The translations under genes were made by a program, and so were the position numbers. Shown here in pieces: positions 23,567-35,659 of a DNA stretch of 64,000 nucleotides. A model generated the notes under the pieces. The model saw nothing but the letters and a program-made list of their open reading frames with translations. It made no database searches and had not been told where the DNA came from. The stretch spans positions 135,792,172 to 135,856,171 of the forward strand of contig CM077115.1 of the NCBI GenBank assembly GCA_039619475.1, given 5' to 3'. The DNA comes from Icerya purchasi (taxonomy: Eukaryota > Arthropoda > Insecta > Hemiptera > Monophlebidae). Position 1 is the stretch's first letter, and every line of letters begins with the position of its first letter.

Positions 23567-24359
23567 CCCCGACGACATCTTTTTGGTCACCTAATCATTC
23601 GAGTCGTTAATAAAATACTAGCATAGAATTTAATTCTGACCACGATACAAAGTTTACAAAAGAATAACGCAAATAATTAGTCGCGCAAAAAATTTAAGCG
23701 ACTCCGCTATTGCTAAACCAGAGATGATTATGCTCAGTTTCTATGGGTCCCTGCACATACCCAGATCCTAGCGATTGAATGAGCGAATTTAGAAGCCTAT
23801 TCTGCCATGTTATCCGCGATGTCGCATAAGTTTCAAGGTCCAATAACGCTTAACACATTTCTGCTAGAAAGTGGAACAAAGAATGGATATCCAAAACTAT
23901 GTTCTTACGTTCAATAAACCACGGTAGCCGCCGATTAATGGTCTGCGTGCCGAATACGCAACTATCAATCGGCTAAGAAGTATAGCTGAAAGATATGAGA
24001 CTACATACTATAAAACATAACTTCCTGACACATGTTTGTCAGTACAAAATATTCTGATGTCGTAGATATGTAGTACATCTTGCCCAATCATTTTCACTTC
24101 GTTAGCAGAAATATTGGACAACAAATCATATCATAAACTGAAGAAATACATTTAAGATAGCAGACTGATAGGTTATCTTGAAAGTAGCCTAGGCAGAACC
24201 TTAGTATTTAAAAACGGTAATCCAATGTAAAAAAAAAAAAAAAAAAAAAGAAACTTTAACGTTCAATGTTGGACGGCCGGATTTTTAGGTGCTTACTATA
24301 ATAACCGACTACAGTTCCAGATGTTATTGTTTGTTCTGCCCGTTAAGTGTACTATTTAT

Positions 24360-24743
24360 CAAGGCTGTGTCCACAGGGGGAGTTTTGGGGATTAACTTCT
24401 CTCCCCCATTAGAACCGAAATAGTTCTTAATACACAAAAATCTGAAAAAAATCAAACATTTAAAATAAATATTGATGATTTTTTACGGTATTCTTACTTA
24501 AAAAAAAAAAAAAGAAAAAATATGCTTCATATTTTTAGGTACTTCATTAATATTTTATCCAAAATTTTTTATTACCAGTATAATCAATAACAGACGTAAT
24601 TCATTAATGTAAATTATTAATACATAAATCAAAATTATTGAAATTATTAATAGTATGAATATTAGTGAAAAATGTATTGTTATTTATAAAATATGTGAAA
24701 AAAAAATCCCCCCCCCCCAAAAAAAATTCTGGACACGCCCCTG
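24360..24743. mobile_element. hAT-like MITE with near-perfect 8-bp target duplication
   Basis: CTATTTAT (24352-24359) and CTATTTGT (24744-24751) flank 384 bp with one mismatch. The left end reads CAAGGCTGTGTCCACAG and the reverse-complemented right end CAGGGGCGTGTCCAG, forming short inverted termini with a shared GTGTCCA. The right end is C-rich on the plus strand (run of C at 24709-24718). There is no transposase; the size and duplication fit a hAT-derived MITE. Confidence 0.7.
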
Positions 24744-25129
24744 CTATTTGTTCTCGCGTGTTAGTTTGCTCGCATTGCATTCAGTTGTTTGCGGAAGAGA
24801 TCAGTAAGACCGTTTAATTTATTTATCTTTATAATTTTCCTTTTAATTTTTATTTCTACTGTTTTATTTTATTTCGTTCGTTTCGTTTTATCGATTTTAT
24901 TTCCTGCTCCGTCGTAATCTAATTTCGTAAATTTATCGTTCAAATTAATGCCGGATTAGTCCGAAAATCTTAGTCCGGCTTTGTTCAACATCTGCTTTAT
25001 TTTGTTTCTTTGCATTTAAATTCCTGTTCCATTTTTTCCCCAGCAACGTCCTCATTGATTCCACTCATCATAATATCTCATATCTTCAAATCACCTTAAT
25101 ATCAATAGAAAACAACTTATTTAATATCC

Positions 25130-26790
25130 GTTTTCTTATCTCTTTTGCTTAATCTTCTACTGTCGTTTTTATGATATATCTTTTTAATTCTTCTTTAATT
25201 AATCTTACGCTGAATAATGATCCAACCCCTCTTACTTCCTTCTTTTGGTATTTGGATGTTTTTCGGGATAGTCGTCTTTCACTCCATAACCACATCAGCC
25301 ATCTCTATACGTATGCTTCAAAAACCTCAACTCCATGAAGCTTTTTTTCTACGCTAATTGGTAAGGTGATCTCATAATCTTGTTTATCTTTTACAAAGCG
25401 TTTATTCATTCTATTCTTGTTTACCGTAGTTTTATTTATAGAAATTTTTCTAGGTCCTTTTTGTCTAAACTCGATCATATCCAAAACACGTCCCCGCCTC
25501 TACCTTAGAACTTAAAAATAATCTATTTTGATCCCTGCCCCATATGCAGAGTCTCGCATACCGCCTCTTTTCATTCGGAGGTCCTATTTGGGGCTACCAT
25601 TCTCTTCTTTATCTATATCCTCGTCCACTCTTGCTCCTTCTTACTCCTCTGTTTATCATAAATTTTTCATCTTTATCCGTTTCCTTTAGTTTCTGTCACA
25701 TACCTTCACTCGTGATAAGCTGCCATTCTTCTCTTTTAGCTTTTCTTCATACCTTCACCCTATTAATTGCGTTTTTACAATTAATTTTTTGAAATACTTT
25801 AAGCTCAATTTTCCCAAATTGCTTTGCAATTTTCGCTGACGACTCGAAAGATCCTGAGGTCCTTTTTTATCCTTCACCAAGTTATTCTGAGTCCTTTAAA
25901 CTTCCTCCCTTCTGTTCAGTTTTTTACGATGAGTCACCTACTGATTCTCTTTATTTGTTCCTTCCTGATCTTTCTAAGTATGTATTTATTATATCAGATT
26001 TCCAAAGTGGTCTTACGGACAAGTTTATCTCTTCTTCCTACCCGTTCAACTATGTTATTCATCTCATATATTCTCTGATTCGTAGCCTTTTCCTTGTCCA
26101 CTTTATTCAGATTTATATTTCTTATGGATATCCGGACATTCTGGGTTTGATGGTAATGATTTAGCACATCGGTTAGCTCGTTTAGCTTTTTCCACCGGGA
26201 GATTTCTTAGCGTTTTTGAATCTAGCAACATTTTACTTCTCTCTATAGCTATTCATTCTAAACTATAGATTAACACTATTATACCTCTTCATTTTCTAAT
26301 CTTCATCCCTTCTACCTGTCTATTCACTGGATCCTTCGCTCCATCCTTTGCTTCTCAACTTTCCTTATTTGCAGAATTCACCTCTCTTTGCATTCTGTCG
26401 TCTACGCTTCGGACCAAGTTTGCTTTTCTCATCGCTTTTCCGTTTTTCACTTATGTCATTTCAATTTTATTCTCTACACTTTTCTACTTCTTTTTTTATA
26501 TGTGATGCCGATCATATCTTTTTGAATGCTCTTCTTTTCCTGCCGGACGTTCTTCTTTCTAGTCGTCACTTTTATTAACGGATCTGTGTACTTCATTCTC
26601 TGTTTCCTTTCTCCTTCTGTTGTCCAGGCTCTTGTATGCTTTCTGTTTGCGATGTCTAATTATACTTTCCTTTCTTTCCTCAGTTCTCAGACACTGTCTA
26701 TGATGACAAATCCAAAAAGAAGAAATACAAAAGCATACTGTTCATTTTACATACTTCGATCTAGTATTTTTTGTTAAGCTTATGTCTTCT
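25130..26790 (+). mobile_element. LINE fragment, RT thumb to RNase H 3' end (family B, copy 1)
   Basis: Plus-strand translation in broken frames shows RDSRLSLHNHI near 25260 (the FKYLGV.LDSRLSW-type block). SRIPPLFIRRSYLGLPF follows near 25550-25600, then a degenerate RNase H region near 26110-26150. RLRFGPSLLFSSLFRFSL near 26400 and CDADHIF near 26505 form the C-terminal Cys/His tail. The last two motifs are shared with the copies at 45830-46745 and 63597-63955. Many frameshifts are present and the 5' part is missing. Confidence 0.65.
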
Positions 26791-27798
26791 ATGTTGGAAT
26801 GAATTTTTTGTTTCGCGTATAGACAAACAATTTTAGCATAAAATTTATAATGAACATGTTAAAAATTACATTAAGAATATTATAATTCGCGTGAAATTAG
26901 TTGCGAATAATTTTACTTCCACCGAAAATCAACACTTTTGTTTTTTTTATTTTATAAAAAAATTGAAAAAAAAAAAATTATTAATTTCGTTTACATTTTT
27001 GCGTTGTATGGATTTTGTTGTTACTAAATGGAACCAATCTTTCTTTTTATCAGTTTTTCGGTTTAGTTTTTTTTTTTTCTTTTTTCGAGTTACCGTCAGA
27101 AGGGGGGGTTACAGCTACTATCGGGTTTCCTCTATGAGCGTCCATGCTTCAGGGTAGGATTTTAATTTTTTCTCGGAAATCCTAAAAACGCTTTGATTAG
27201 TCCAGTTTCTCTTAGACATGTCTTTTCTTCTTCTCAAAGTTGAAAACGATTTTTCTATTAAACTGATAAAAATAACCAAAACTTTTGAAATGCACTTTAA
27301 ATTCGAAATGTAACGAGAATAATATCGTCTCGATTCCTCTTATGTCAATAATTTCAATTGTTAACCGTGAGAAATGCAGTTTTCTGTTAACATTGTTTAA
27401 AAAAAAAAAAAGAAAAAGAAAAAATTTTCGAACGTTAATTGTTTTTTATCAGCTCCCTAACCTGGGAGAATAGGAAATTTAATTTTTTTCAGTTGTTGGA
27501 GTTTCAAAATTATATGACATTCAATTTCTCAGCAACAGTTTTCTCCAACAAGTTAATAACCAAGTTGTTCGATTGAAGAAAGGCTGAAATATGTTTTTAT
27601 TATTTTTTTTTTTTGTGCAATTACTGTATTCGTAGACATTAATCTTCTGTATTTTTTAACAAGTCCAGAGAAGGGATAGCTGCCAACTGAAGTTTTTGCA
27701 TTTAAAGGAAGTTTCGAGAAAATTACCGAGCAAATGAAAAAAAAAAAAGAAGTATACTTAAACTTGTACGTATAAATGTTTGCTTCTTGCTTTTTTAG

Positions 27799-28033
27799 TT
27801 TGTAGCTCATCCTCATGTTCAGCAGTTATTGTCGAAAATTTGGTATGACGGTTTGCCGCAGTTTAGAACTAAAACACTTGTGGCTAAGTCCATTCATATA
27901 CTTCGGATATCGATAATTTTTCCGTTTTATTGTTTTGCCTACATGATTGCGCCTGGAAGCAAATTCGGACGCTTCATTGAAAAGCCGGTTATAAAATTTT
28001 TGATGCACATTGCTTCATATCTCATTTTCCTAG
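27799..28033 (+). CDS. trpl: trpl-like exon 6 (pre-S1 and S1)
   Basis: Residues 283-360 plus one base. The acceptor TTTTTTAG and donor GGTAATAG are clear. It reads FVAHPHVQQLLSKIWYDGLP, the near-invariant TRPC signature before the membrane domain, then a hydrophobic pre-S1 segment (about 313-334) and the start of S1 (KFLMHIASYLIFL, about 348-360). Exon 7 completes S1 with LILVSQR. Confidence 0.95.
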
Positions 28034-29189
28034 GTAATAGCGATATAATTAAAATTGTTGCGTTTATTAAATTTTAAATTATTTGAATGAACATTAAGCG
28101 ATTTAAAAATTAAAATCATTTACACGTAATTTTTTAATTTAATAGTTTAAATATTCTGCCGTTCTATAGTTGGTTGATATTTTACATTTTACTTCTATTT
28201 GCACAACTATTAATAATATAAACACTTAGTATCAAGTATAATGAAGGTTGTAGTAATATCCATTTCCTTTCAACAGATCGCAAACGAATCTTCTATTACT
28301 ATATTTAAAAATAACAATATATTTGTTGAACTATGTATATTTTGATTGCTGTAATATTTCGAATATAAATTACAGTGCTGGTTCATAATTTCCTTCTCTT
28401 TTCAATGCTTTTTTAATATAAATTTGAAGTTTAATTTCTGCAAGAATTTTGGCCCTATAGAAATTTGGTAGTGATCATTTTAAGGCTTATATTTAAGTGT
28501 GCCTATTTGAATTTAAAATTTTTCAGATGCATAAAAAAGATAAAAAAGAAAACGATCTCATTTATATTGTTAGTTTAACGTGCGGCTGAGGGAGAAGAAG
28601 TGTCAGAGAAAAAATAACATATCATTCGAAAGGATTTTTCGAAATCTTTTGATAGGTTTTTTTTTATTTCCCCGAATTTTTCAATCTGTTTCGCGAAATA
28701 CAAAAAAAAAAAATCGAAAAATTTGAACTTTTAAGAATTTCTTTTTATTTCAAAGTTTATCGAGTATTGGATGCGTATAATATATAAGCTATAAATAATG
28801 TATTAATAAAAAGAAAAATAATTTAAAATAAAACAGAAAAATATTTAATAAATTGATCGAAGAGTTTTTTCGCCGAAATGCACTCCTTTACATCGCATAA
28901 CAGTCTCTTGCACACGCGTACAATCCTTTAAATAACTTTATTTAATATTGAGGTGGTAGTATTTTATTCCATTGCTGTTGAAGAGCCGTCCATAATTCTG
29001 CCGTAATTTTTTTCTTCCATAATTTTAATTCGATTTTTACACAAAATTTATAAACTACATTTTAGGTTTATAAAAACCACCATCATACGATAAATATTTC
29101 GAATTTTTTCCTCATTATATTAAAGCATCTCCACTCCCATCGGTTAAAATATATTTACTAAGTATTTTTTTTAAATTATAAAATTCCGG

Positions 29190-29450
29190 AATGTTTTCTA
29201 CAAAATGGAAAATAGCTGTGCTAATCTCAATTCTAAAAAAAAAAAAGGAAACGAAGCAACCAATTACCGTATAAATGTTTTTAGTAAATTACTAGGAAAC
29301 AAATTTATTCAAACAAGGTTAATTCGGTCCCTTTAATAGAACTACATCAATATGAACTTGGCAGATATAGAGCTCTCTGCGGTTCATCATAAATATCAAT
29401 ACTAGAAAGGCATTTACTAATCGTACAAAATTATACAACATTCTTTGCTG
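29190..29450 (+). mobile_element. LINE reverse-transcriptase N-terminal fragment
   Basis: Plus-strand translation with one or two frame shifts gives a TKWKIAVLIS-like block at about 29205-29230. An A-run in the Lys-rich stretch follows, then GNEATNYR and SKLLGNKFIQTRL. This is the 'W..A.i.pi.KkG....NYRPI.l......KllE.ii..Rl' segment at the start of LINE reverse transcriptases. HQYELGRYRA downstream may be the decayed QfGFr motif. It is short and heavily damaged, hence the modest confidence. Confidence 0.45.
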
Positions 29451-31029
29451 AATCCTTATCTATTATATCTTCAGTTCTTTTTATCCGTTTGTCTTTTTTT
29501 AAGCACTTCTACAGATAACTCTGCACCGTAAAGTCATTCCTCAACTTATACAAGCAATGCACTTATACAACGCATCAATATTTCTATGATCTACTTACTT
29601 AATCCTAAATTTCCGTATCCTTTATTTTCATTTCTAGCCATATCGGTCTTCTCAACAATGAGACCGCCGATCGAGTTTTCAGGTAGACTTCCTTGCTTCT
29701 GCCTACGAATATATCTCCTATTTTTCTTTTTCCTATTGATGAAATAAGCTCGTATTAAAATTTTTTATAATTCATTTAAAAAACAGAACACTTTTTACCT
29801 ATTAAACCTAATCCTATATTTCAAATTTCGCTTCCATTTCGATTAGAGAAGGTAAATAAAATACTTGCTAGACTTCGAATTTTTAATTTAAAAACCCGAA
29901 ACATTCTTATGTTTCGTAGTGCCACGACCTTCCTTTTCGCTGCTTTTGTCAAAATACACGTCTTTCGATTCCTTCTGCTCACTAGAGATTTTACCACGCT
30001 CTTACGGTGTTCAAAGTCCAGCACGGCTTTTCTTTTAACTTACCATAACTTCCGTCTGATTCGTTTCGTTATATTCACAACGTCTCCCAATTTCTGCGCT
30101 TTCTCAACTTACCCAATATAATATAGCATCCCTGATCCGAGGCGCGAATGGCTCGTCTAATTTACGATGATTGTTTAAAAATAAATAAATGGCAAAGTGA
30201 AAAAAACCTATATTTTTACAAAAATTGTTGTATCGGCGTGTAATTTTTAAATTAAAAATAAAATTAAAAAAGCATTTAAGAGGTTCATAATTATTTTTTT
30301 ATTCGGTTTTTTTTCGTTCATCGGGCGCAGTTTGAAAGAATGTAGAGAAATCAAAACCTTTTTCTCTTACTACTTTTTTCGTGTACCTGAGACTTAACAT
30401 TGAATTCACTTAATAGTATTCCCTTTTTCTTCTTCAATCGTAATCGCTCTAAGGGATGTCGTGACCATTTCCTATACTACGGCATCTTCAATTTCTTCTC
30501 GTCATTGTTTCCGATTTGCCGTTCAAGTTCCCACGTATACTCGTTTTGTGCATGAAAAATTTTACGGGATATCTTTTTTTTCTTCCGCTGTACCGGCTTT
30601 CCGAGGCCATAAACAGCGCCAGTAACTTCAACTTTACAATAGCCTACCGGAGTATATAAACCAGGCTAATCGCTCCAATGAAAGAATCGGGTCCGAGATA
30701 CCATTTCTACAGTGAGGATGTAATAGGAAATATATAAAATTAGTACCCGGATGGCGACAACGCGATTTGACATTGTCCATAGGAGTCTGGTTAGAGGTTG
30801 TATTTTATATAGAACATGGGCAAACCATGGCAACAAATGCACTCAAGCACAGACCATAGGAGTCCAGAAATTACAAAGCTGATTGTGGCGACAGATGTTA
30901 TTAGGCACATTGCCCGTAGAGGCCTGGTTGAAGCTATTCCAAGTAAAGGATTGATATTTCTATAACTGCAATGAAACATGTATGTACCCATATTGAGGTA
31001 ATGTGGTTCGAGTATATCTATATCACAGA

Positions 31030-31990
31030 ATAATTTGAGTAATAATTGCTATTAAGTGATAGGAAGGGCGTCACGGCACCATTTCCTCCTCTTAAGCTCT
31101 CTTCTTGGATTATCTGGAGAGTGTTAATATACATATTCCACTTATGTTCGGGTTTGTGTTTAATTTTAATTTCTCAAAGAACCTTTGGTACTGTTCGACA
31201 TGCTTTAACAAATGGAATATCTAGATCATTATGTAAAGTTAAATTAGAGACATACTTTGGTTATATGGAGAATGATCGACTGTTACATTTGGATTTGCGT
31301 CAGATTGCTTTTACTGGTGTTCCCATATAGTTCAAGTCCACGCCTCCATATCGGCGCTATGATCATCAAGTAGACAGATCTTTTTAACTTTAGATTTAGA
31401 TATCTTTCCTATTAATGGAGATAGTAGTTTGGCGCGTGCGAAGATTTTCTTACGGATTTGTGCAACATGAACATGTAAGCCGACGATCCAAATGCATACC
31501 CAGATACTTAACTGAATCGGTATGTTTGATCTCGATGCCATTTTTATCTTTAGTTTAGGACATGTGATAAATCTATTTGTAAAAGTCACCATCTGTTGGC
31601 ACTTTTCCTTACTAAATTTAATCCTCCAGTCTCTGGCTCAGCTTTGTACTATATCTGTATGGTTTTGTACGGCCATACTTGTATGTATAGGGTTAATGTT
31701 CGAAGCTAATGCAGCTGCATCATCTGTGTATGATGCCACGATGGTTTGGTATAAATAGAATATATAATTGACCCCAGCAAGCTACCTTGCGCGACAGAAG
31801 CAAGAATTTTCTTTTCCTCGGATGTACCATTAATTCTTACCAAATATTTTGTAAATAAGATAAAAAAAAAAAATCTAAGTGAATATCTGTTGGAAGAATT
31901 TTTCTCTGTTTATACAAAAGCCCTATGTGCCAAACTCGATCGAACGCCTCGGCCACATCCAGGAAGACCGCAGAGCACACTTCTTTCTTT
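31030..31990 (-). mobile_element. Jockey-type LINE RT fragment
   Basis: Minus-strand reading shows, from the 5' side, a decayed catalytic block (CAVFLDVAEAFDRVW with GLLYK, near 31910-31980). Next come VAQGSLLGSIIYSIYT (near 31750-31790), an IRKKIFARAKLLSPLIGK-type thumb segment (31420-31480) and APIWRRGLELYGNTSKSN (near 31320-31370). Order and motifs fit Jockey-clade reverse transcriptase. Internal deletions remove the YADD box, and frames are broken. The element is antisense to the channel gene. Confidence 0.65.
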
Positions 31991-33141
31991 TCATTTGGTG
32001 CGAAATTTGTTCGCTACTAATAATGTTTTCTATGATTTCAAAAATACCTATATAATAATAAATTTCATAGAATATAGCCAAAAGAAAAATATACAAGTAT
32101 TTTTTTAGGGTTTCTTTCTTTTTATTTATACAATAAGTTTCAAAAAAAAGGTAAGATTTTTCTTTGTTCATTTTAAATCAAGCTAACGACAACGGGAAAA
32201 AAAGGATGCGTTAAAACCTTACATGGAATATCGAAGACAGACTAGTTAAATATACCGTTTATTCGACAAAGAAGAAAAATTTAAAGCTTAGTTCAGATTT
32301 ATCCGAAATTTCTAACTACAATTTTAATCCACAACACTTATATTGTTGGGCCAATATTACCCGGATAATTTAATAATTACCTTGCTGCGAACTATTTCAA
32401 AAGTTAAAATTTTAAATTTCCGTAGTTTTTTTATATCAACCATCAACTACTTTAGTACAAACTATTTTATCGACTTCAATTTGAAAATTTCCCATTTGTC
32501 TCCTATAGCAAGATCAAATATTACGAATAAGACAAGTACCCAAATAATATCCCCATCCCCCCCTCCAAAAAAAACAACAAAAGAATAGAAAAAATATAAA
32601 CATTTTTAAATTATGAACGAAAAGATTTTGAAATATTTTCGGTTTTGGTGAACCAATACTGTTAAATAAAGCGTTTTTGCGATTTGAAGAAAACGATCAA
32701 AGGAGATGAAAAGAAAATAAAAACGAAACTCGAAACAAATAAAATACATTATCTAGCGAAATTCTGTTGTTGAACTATCATCTCAAATAATATCCGCCGT
32801 TCAAATGCGGAAAATGTAGATATTTTGAACAGGAATGGAAACACTTCGTGATGATCTTACTGATCAATCGAGTCGTTAGTGAGAATGAACACTATTTCAT
32901 TCCGATTATTCTCGGGAAGTGATTTAAAGATCGACCCGAAAGAGCAGAGTTTATCGAATTTATGCGCGAGTCGTTTAATATATAGATATGAATACCATTT
33001 AATTTCTACTATCTGCATCCATGTTCTTTGTTTTCGTGTTCAAAACATTTGAAAATACAAGATTTTATTCAAATGGGAACTATATAGAACGGTAAGAAAA
33101 TGATTTTCAATAAAATCTTTTCGACTTGATGTCATTTAAAT

Positions 33142-33260
33142 GTCGTCGCGATAGCCTAGTTGCTAGAGCGCTTGACTTCCGATATGGAGGCTACGGGTTC
33201 GATCCCGAGCGACGACGAACTTATTACAAGAATTAAATAAATAAATAAATAAATAATCGC
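33142..33260 (+). repeat. tRNA-Arg-like sequence, SINE head or pseudo-tRNA
   Basis: 33142-33217 is 76 nt long. GTCGTCG (33142-33148) pairs perfectly with CGACGAC (33210-33216). An A-box-like TAGCCTAGTTGC and a B-box GGTTCGATCCC are in place. The middle resembles tRNA-Arg (TAGCCTA..., TTGACTTC.GAT), but the anticodon stem does not pair well, so a functional tRNA is unlikely. It is followed within 20 bases by (AAAT)n at about 33234-33256, the usual tail of a short tRNA-derived SINE. Confidence 0.65.
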
Positions 33261-33978
33261 TAATAATCGCGTGGAAGGCAATAATGGCAAACCACCACGT
33301 TCAACATCATATGCGCGCTAGGTCAGTACACAGCAGACGCACACCGGACTGCACTGGTAGCGCGATAACAAGCGGCTACTATCAGTTCCGAATGTGTAGT
33401 CTTGCGTGTGTACACATTCGTACTGCATGTATAATAATTGCTTAGTATACAACCTATATCGGCACATCTAAAATGTACGAATGGGTTGTCCACCAACCGA
33501 ATGGTTGAGGATATAATGATGATGTTATTTGAATGTAAGATATGCATATTCGCATCCATACATCTGGATGTAAATAATTCGTTTCTATTGATAGCCTAGC
33601 ATCCGGATGATGAGGGAGAGTAATAATTGTACACTTTAAAATTTATTTCGCCCATTTTCAATTCGAAAATCAAATTAACACTAGATAATTTTTTAATGGT
33701 TCGGTCTATAATTATTATTTTTTGTTCTCTTTTTAATGTTATTTAAAATATTACCCATCAATAATTCAGATAAAAAAAATAAAAAAAATACAGAGTTTTG
33801 AAGGGGGGATACATGTTGCTAAAAGTATGTTCTAACGTTCATTGTAGAAGAATAGAATACGCGCGCTAATGGATATATTAAACAAGCTAGTGTAACGGCG
33901 TATTTAAATACTGATCTAATCATTTCTCAGCTTTAGTAACAGAGGAAATTCATCTTTTTTTTCTTCAAAATTTAATAG

Positions 33979-34131
33979 GTATTTTGATACTGGTGTCACA
34001 GAGGATCGAAGTACAATTTATACAATTATTGGGGACGGAAGAGATGAAGTTTAATTTAAAAGAAGCTATGAAAAAGCAACGTGGGAATGCGCCAACAGTA
34101 CTAGAGTGGATTGTTCTAATTTACATTATAG
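33979..34131 (+). CDS. trpl: trpl-like exon 7 (end of S1, loop, start of S2)
   Basis: Residues 361-411 plus one base; acceptor AATAG and donor GGTGAG. GILILVSQR finishes S1. A charged extracellular loop follows (LLGTEEMKFNLKEAMKKQRG), then LEWIVLIYIIG opens S2. The loop is the least conserved part of this exon but keeps the length seen in TRPL-type channels. Confidence 0.9.
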
Positions 34132-34283
34132 GTGAGAAAAATTAATCGGGTTTTTTCTTTCCTTAACTGTGTAATATTAAATTTCGTTATTTTATTCGAT
34201 TATTAAGATCGCTGACATTACTGTGTTGTATGCTGATTTTTTTACTAGCTATATCTGTATTGTGTTATTTAACGTACGAAGAA

Positions 34284-35335
34284 CAGTGATGAATTCAGGA
34301 ATCTGTTTCTGGAGCGGCAATTTATGTTCTTGGGAGGGGGGGGCAGAGATTTTTTTTATATTTTTACTGAGAAAATTTTTTTTTGAGATATTCCTTAATG
34401 AAACTAAATTTGTAAAACGTGGTTTATTACGTAATTTAAAATAATGAAAAAGCAAGTGCGAACGAAAAATTTCAAGTAAAATAACCGATTATAAACAACA
34501 ATGTTTTCTCAATTGGTTTTAAAATGATTAATTCTCTAACTGTAACATTAAAGAACATATTGTAAAAAAACATTCTAACGGGTTCATTATCTTTTTATAA
34601 TAAACGAATACGCCGGAGTTTAAGCTATTTTAAATGGATTTTTCTTGGAAATAAAAAAACAAGAAAAAAGCAACAGAGAAACAGAAATGAAGTTGTCTAT
34701 AGTTCATGTCACTTTAAAAAAACGAATAAATGAAAACCGAAAAGAGAAACCTTTAAAAACAATTTATTGATATTAATGATAAATGGGTCGACGTGAAATA
34801 GTTCCCGTTTACGCTGACAAAAAATACCAACTGCAGCGAATAATTTTTCCAGCTCGCGAGTATTTTAAAATTTTTCCAGCTCGCGAGTATTTTAAAATTT
34901 TTCCAGCTCGCGAGTATTTTAAAATTTTTCCAGCTCGCGAGTATTTTAAAATTTTTCCAGCTCGCGAGTATTTTAAAATTTTTCCAGCTCGCGAGTATTT
35001 TAAAATTTTTCGCACATTTGCAATGAAAGCATATCAATTTTTCATAGAATAACAAGCAAACGTCAAAGTCGAATTTTAAAAAATCATCGTCTTTTATTGT
35101 TATTTTATGAAGTGTGTAATTTTTTCGTCAAAAATAAATCTCGTAATTTTGTAATTTAAAAAGATACGACTAATTGAACCATTTCAAAATGTTTTGGCAG
35201 CAACTTTTGACATAACTGTAAACAAAGCCAACAAAAAGAATTTCATTTCCTATGAAATTTCCGCATTCTTAAATAACTTGTATTAAGTTCTGGGGGGCAA
35301 TCCCCCCCCCCCAACCCCAACCGGATTCATCTCTG
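34284..35335. mobile_element. hAT-like non-autonomous element carrying a minisatellite
   Basis: ACGAAGAA (34276-34283) and GCGAAGAA (35336-35343) flank 1,052 bp with one mismatch. The left end starts CAGTGATGAATTCAGG. The reverse-complemented right end starts CAGAGATGAATCCGG. Both ends have a G-run just inside (34335-34350 on the left, the C-run at 35302-35312 on the right). There is no transposase. The interior contains six perfect copies of a 27-bp unit. Confidence 0.75.
34843..35004. repeat. 27-bp minisatellite, six identical copies
   Basis: Units start at 34843, 34870, 34897, 34924, 34951 and 34978. Each contains TTCCAGCTCGCGAGTATTTT, with the 8-base palindrome CTCGCGAG at its centre. 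A partial seventh unit starts at 35005. Because 27 is a multiple of three and the unit has no stop in several frames, long open frames appear on both strands. These are a by-product of the array and not genes. Confidence 0.97.
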
Positions 35336-35400
35336 GCGAAGAAAGATAATTTTACGAAATGTTAGTATTCTATTAAATATATATATATGTGTGTGTGTAG

Positions 35401-35659
35401 GTTATATAAAAGAACAAATAAGCGAAGTGCGACGAATTAGATTCAGAGAATATTTCAAAAGTAGCATGTGGAATATTCTGGAATTCATCAAAAACTGGAT
35501 TTATTTGATAGTTATCGTGTTACGTGTATACGCTTATATTAAGGAACATTACGAAATCAAAAATGATTCGTCCATGGCATTTCTACCAAGACAAAAATGG
35601 CACACGTTCGATCCTCAGTTAATCGCGGAAGGTCTTTTTGCATTGGCTAATATTTTCAG
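35401..35659 (+). CDS. trpl: trpl-like exon 8 (S2 end, S3, start of S4)
   Basis: Residues 412-497 plus two bases; acceptor GTGTGTAG and donor GGTAATG. Contains FREYFKSSMWNILEFIKNWI and YLIVIVLRVYAYIKEH (S3), then FLPRQKWHTFDPQLIAEGLF, a strongly conserved lead into S4. The S2-S3 linker (KEQISEVRRIRFREYF) is more basic than in the family members I recall. The exon lies just 57 bp downstream of the right target duplication of the hAT-like element in intron 7. Confidence 0.95.

Larger units (their letters stand above)
23033..27798. other. intron 5 of trpl-like gene
   Basis: 4.8 kb, GTGCGT to TTTTTTAG. Contains a (TA)n tract at about 23296-23336, one copy of a dispersed repeat (23341-23566), a short hAT-like element (24360-24743) and a sense-strand LINE fragment (25130-26790). 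The remaining parts have no gene. Confidence 0.7.
28034..33978. other. intron 6 of trpl-like gene
   Basis: 5.9 kb, the largest measured intron. It holds two LINE fragments (29190-29450 sense and 31030-31990 antisense) and a tRNA-Arg-like SINE head (33142-33260). The stretches 28034-29180, 29460-31020, 32000-33140 and 33270-33978 contain only short uninformative frames. A long pyrimidine-rich zone lies at about 30360-30560. Confidence 0.65.
34132..35400. other. intron 7 of trpl-like gene
   Basis: 1.27 kb, GTGAG to GTGTGTAG. Nearly the whole intron is one hAT-like element (34284-35335), leaving about 150 bp on the left and 65 bp on the right as original intron. Without the element the intron would be about 210 bp, similar to intron 9. 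Confidence 0.8.

Noticed and set aside
25544..26777. Series of Phe/Leu/Ser-rich open frames that look like membrane proteins
   Set aside because: They are translations of a decayed LINE with pyrimidine-rich sequence. RNase H tail motifs show up in mixed frames.
34753..35055. Long open frames on both strands over the 27-bp array, coding for 9-residue repeats
   Set aside because: They exist only because the unit length is divisible by three and lacks stops. There are no conserved flanks or splice context, and they sit inside a transposable element.
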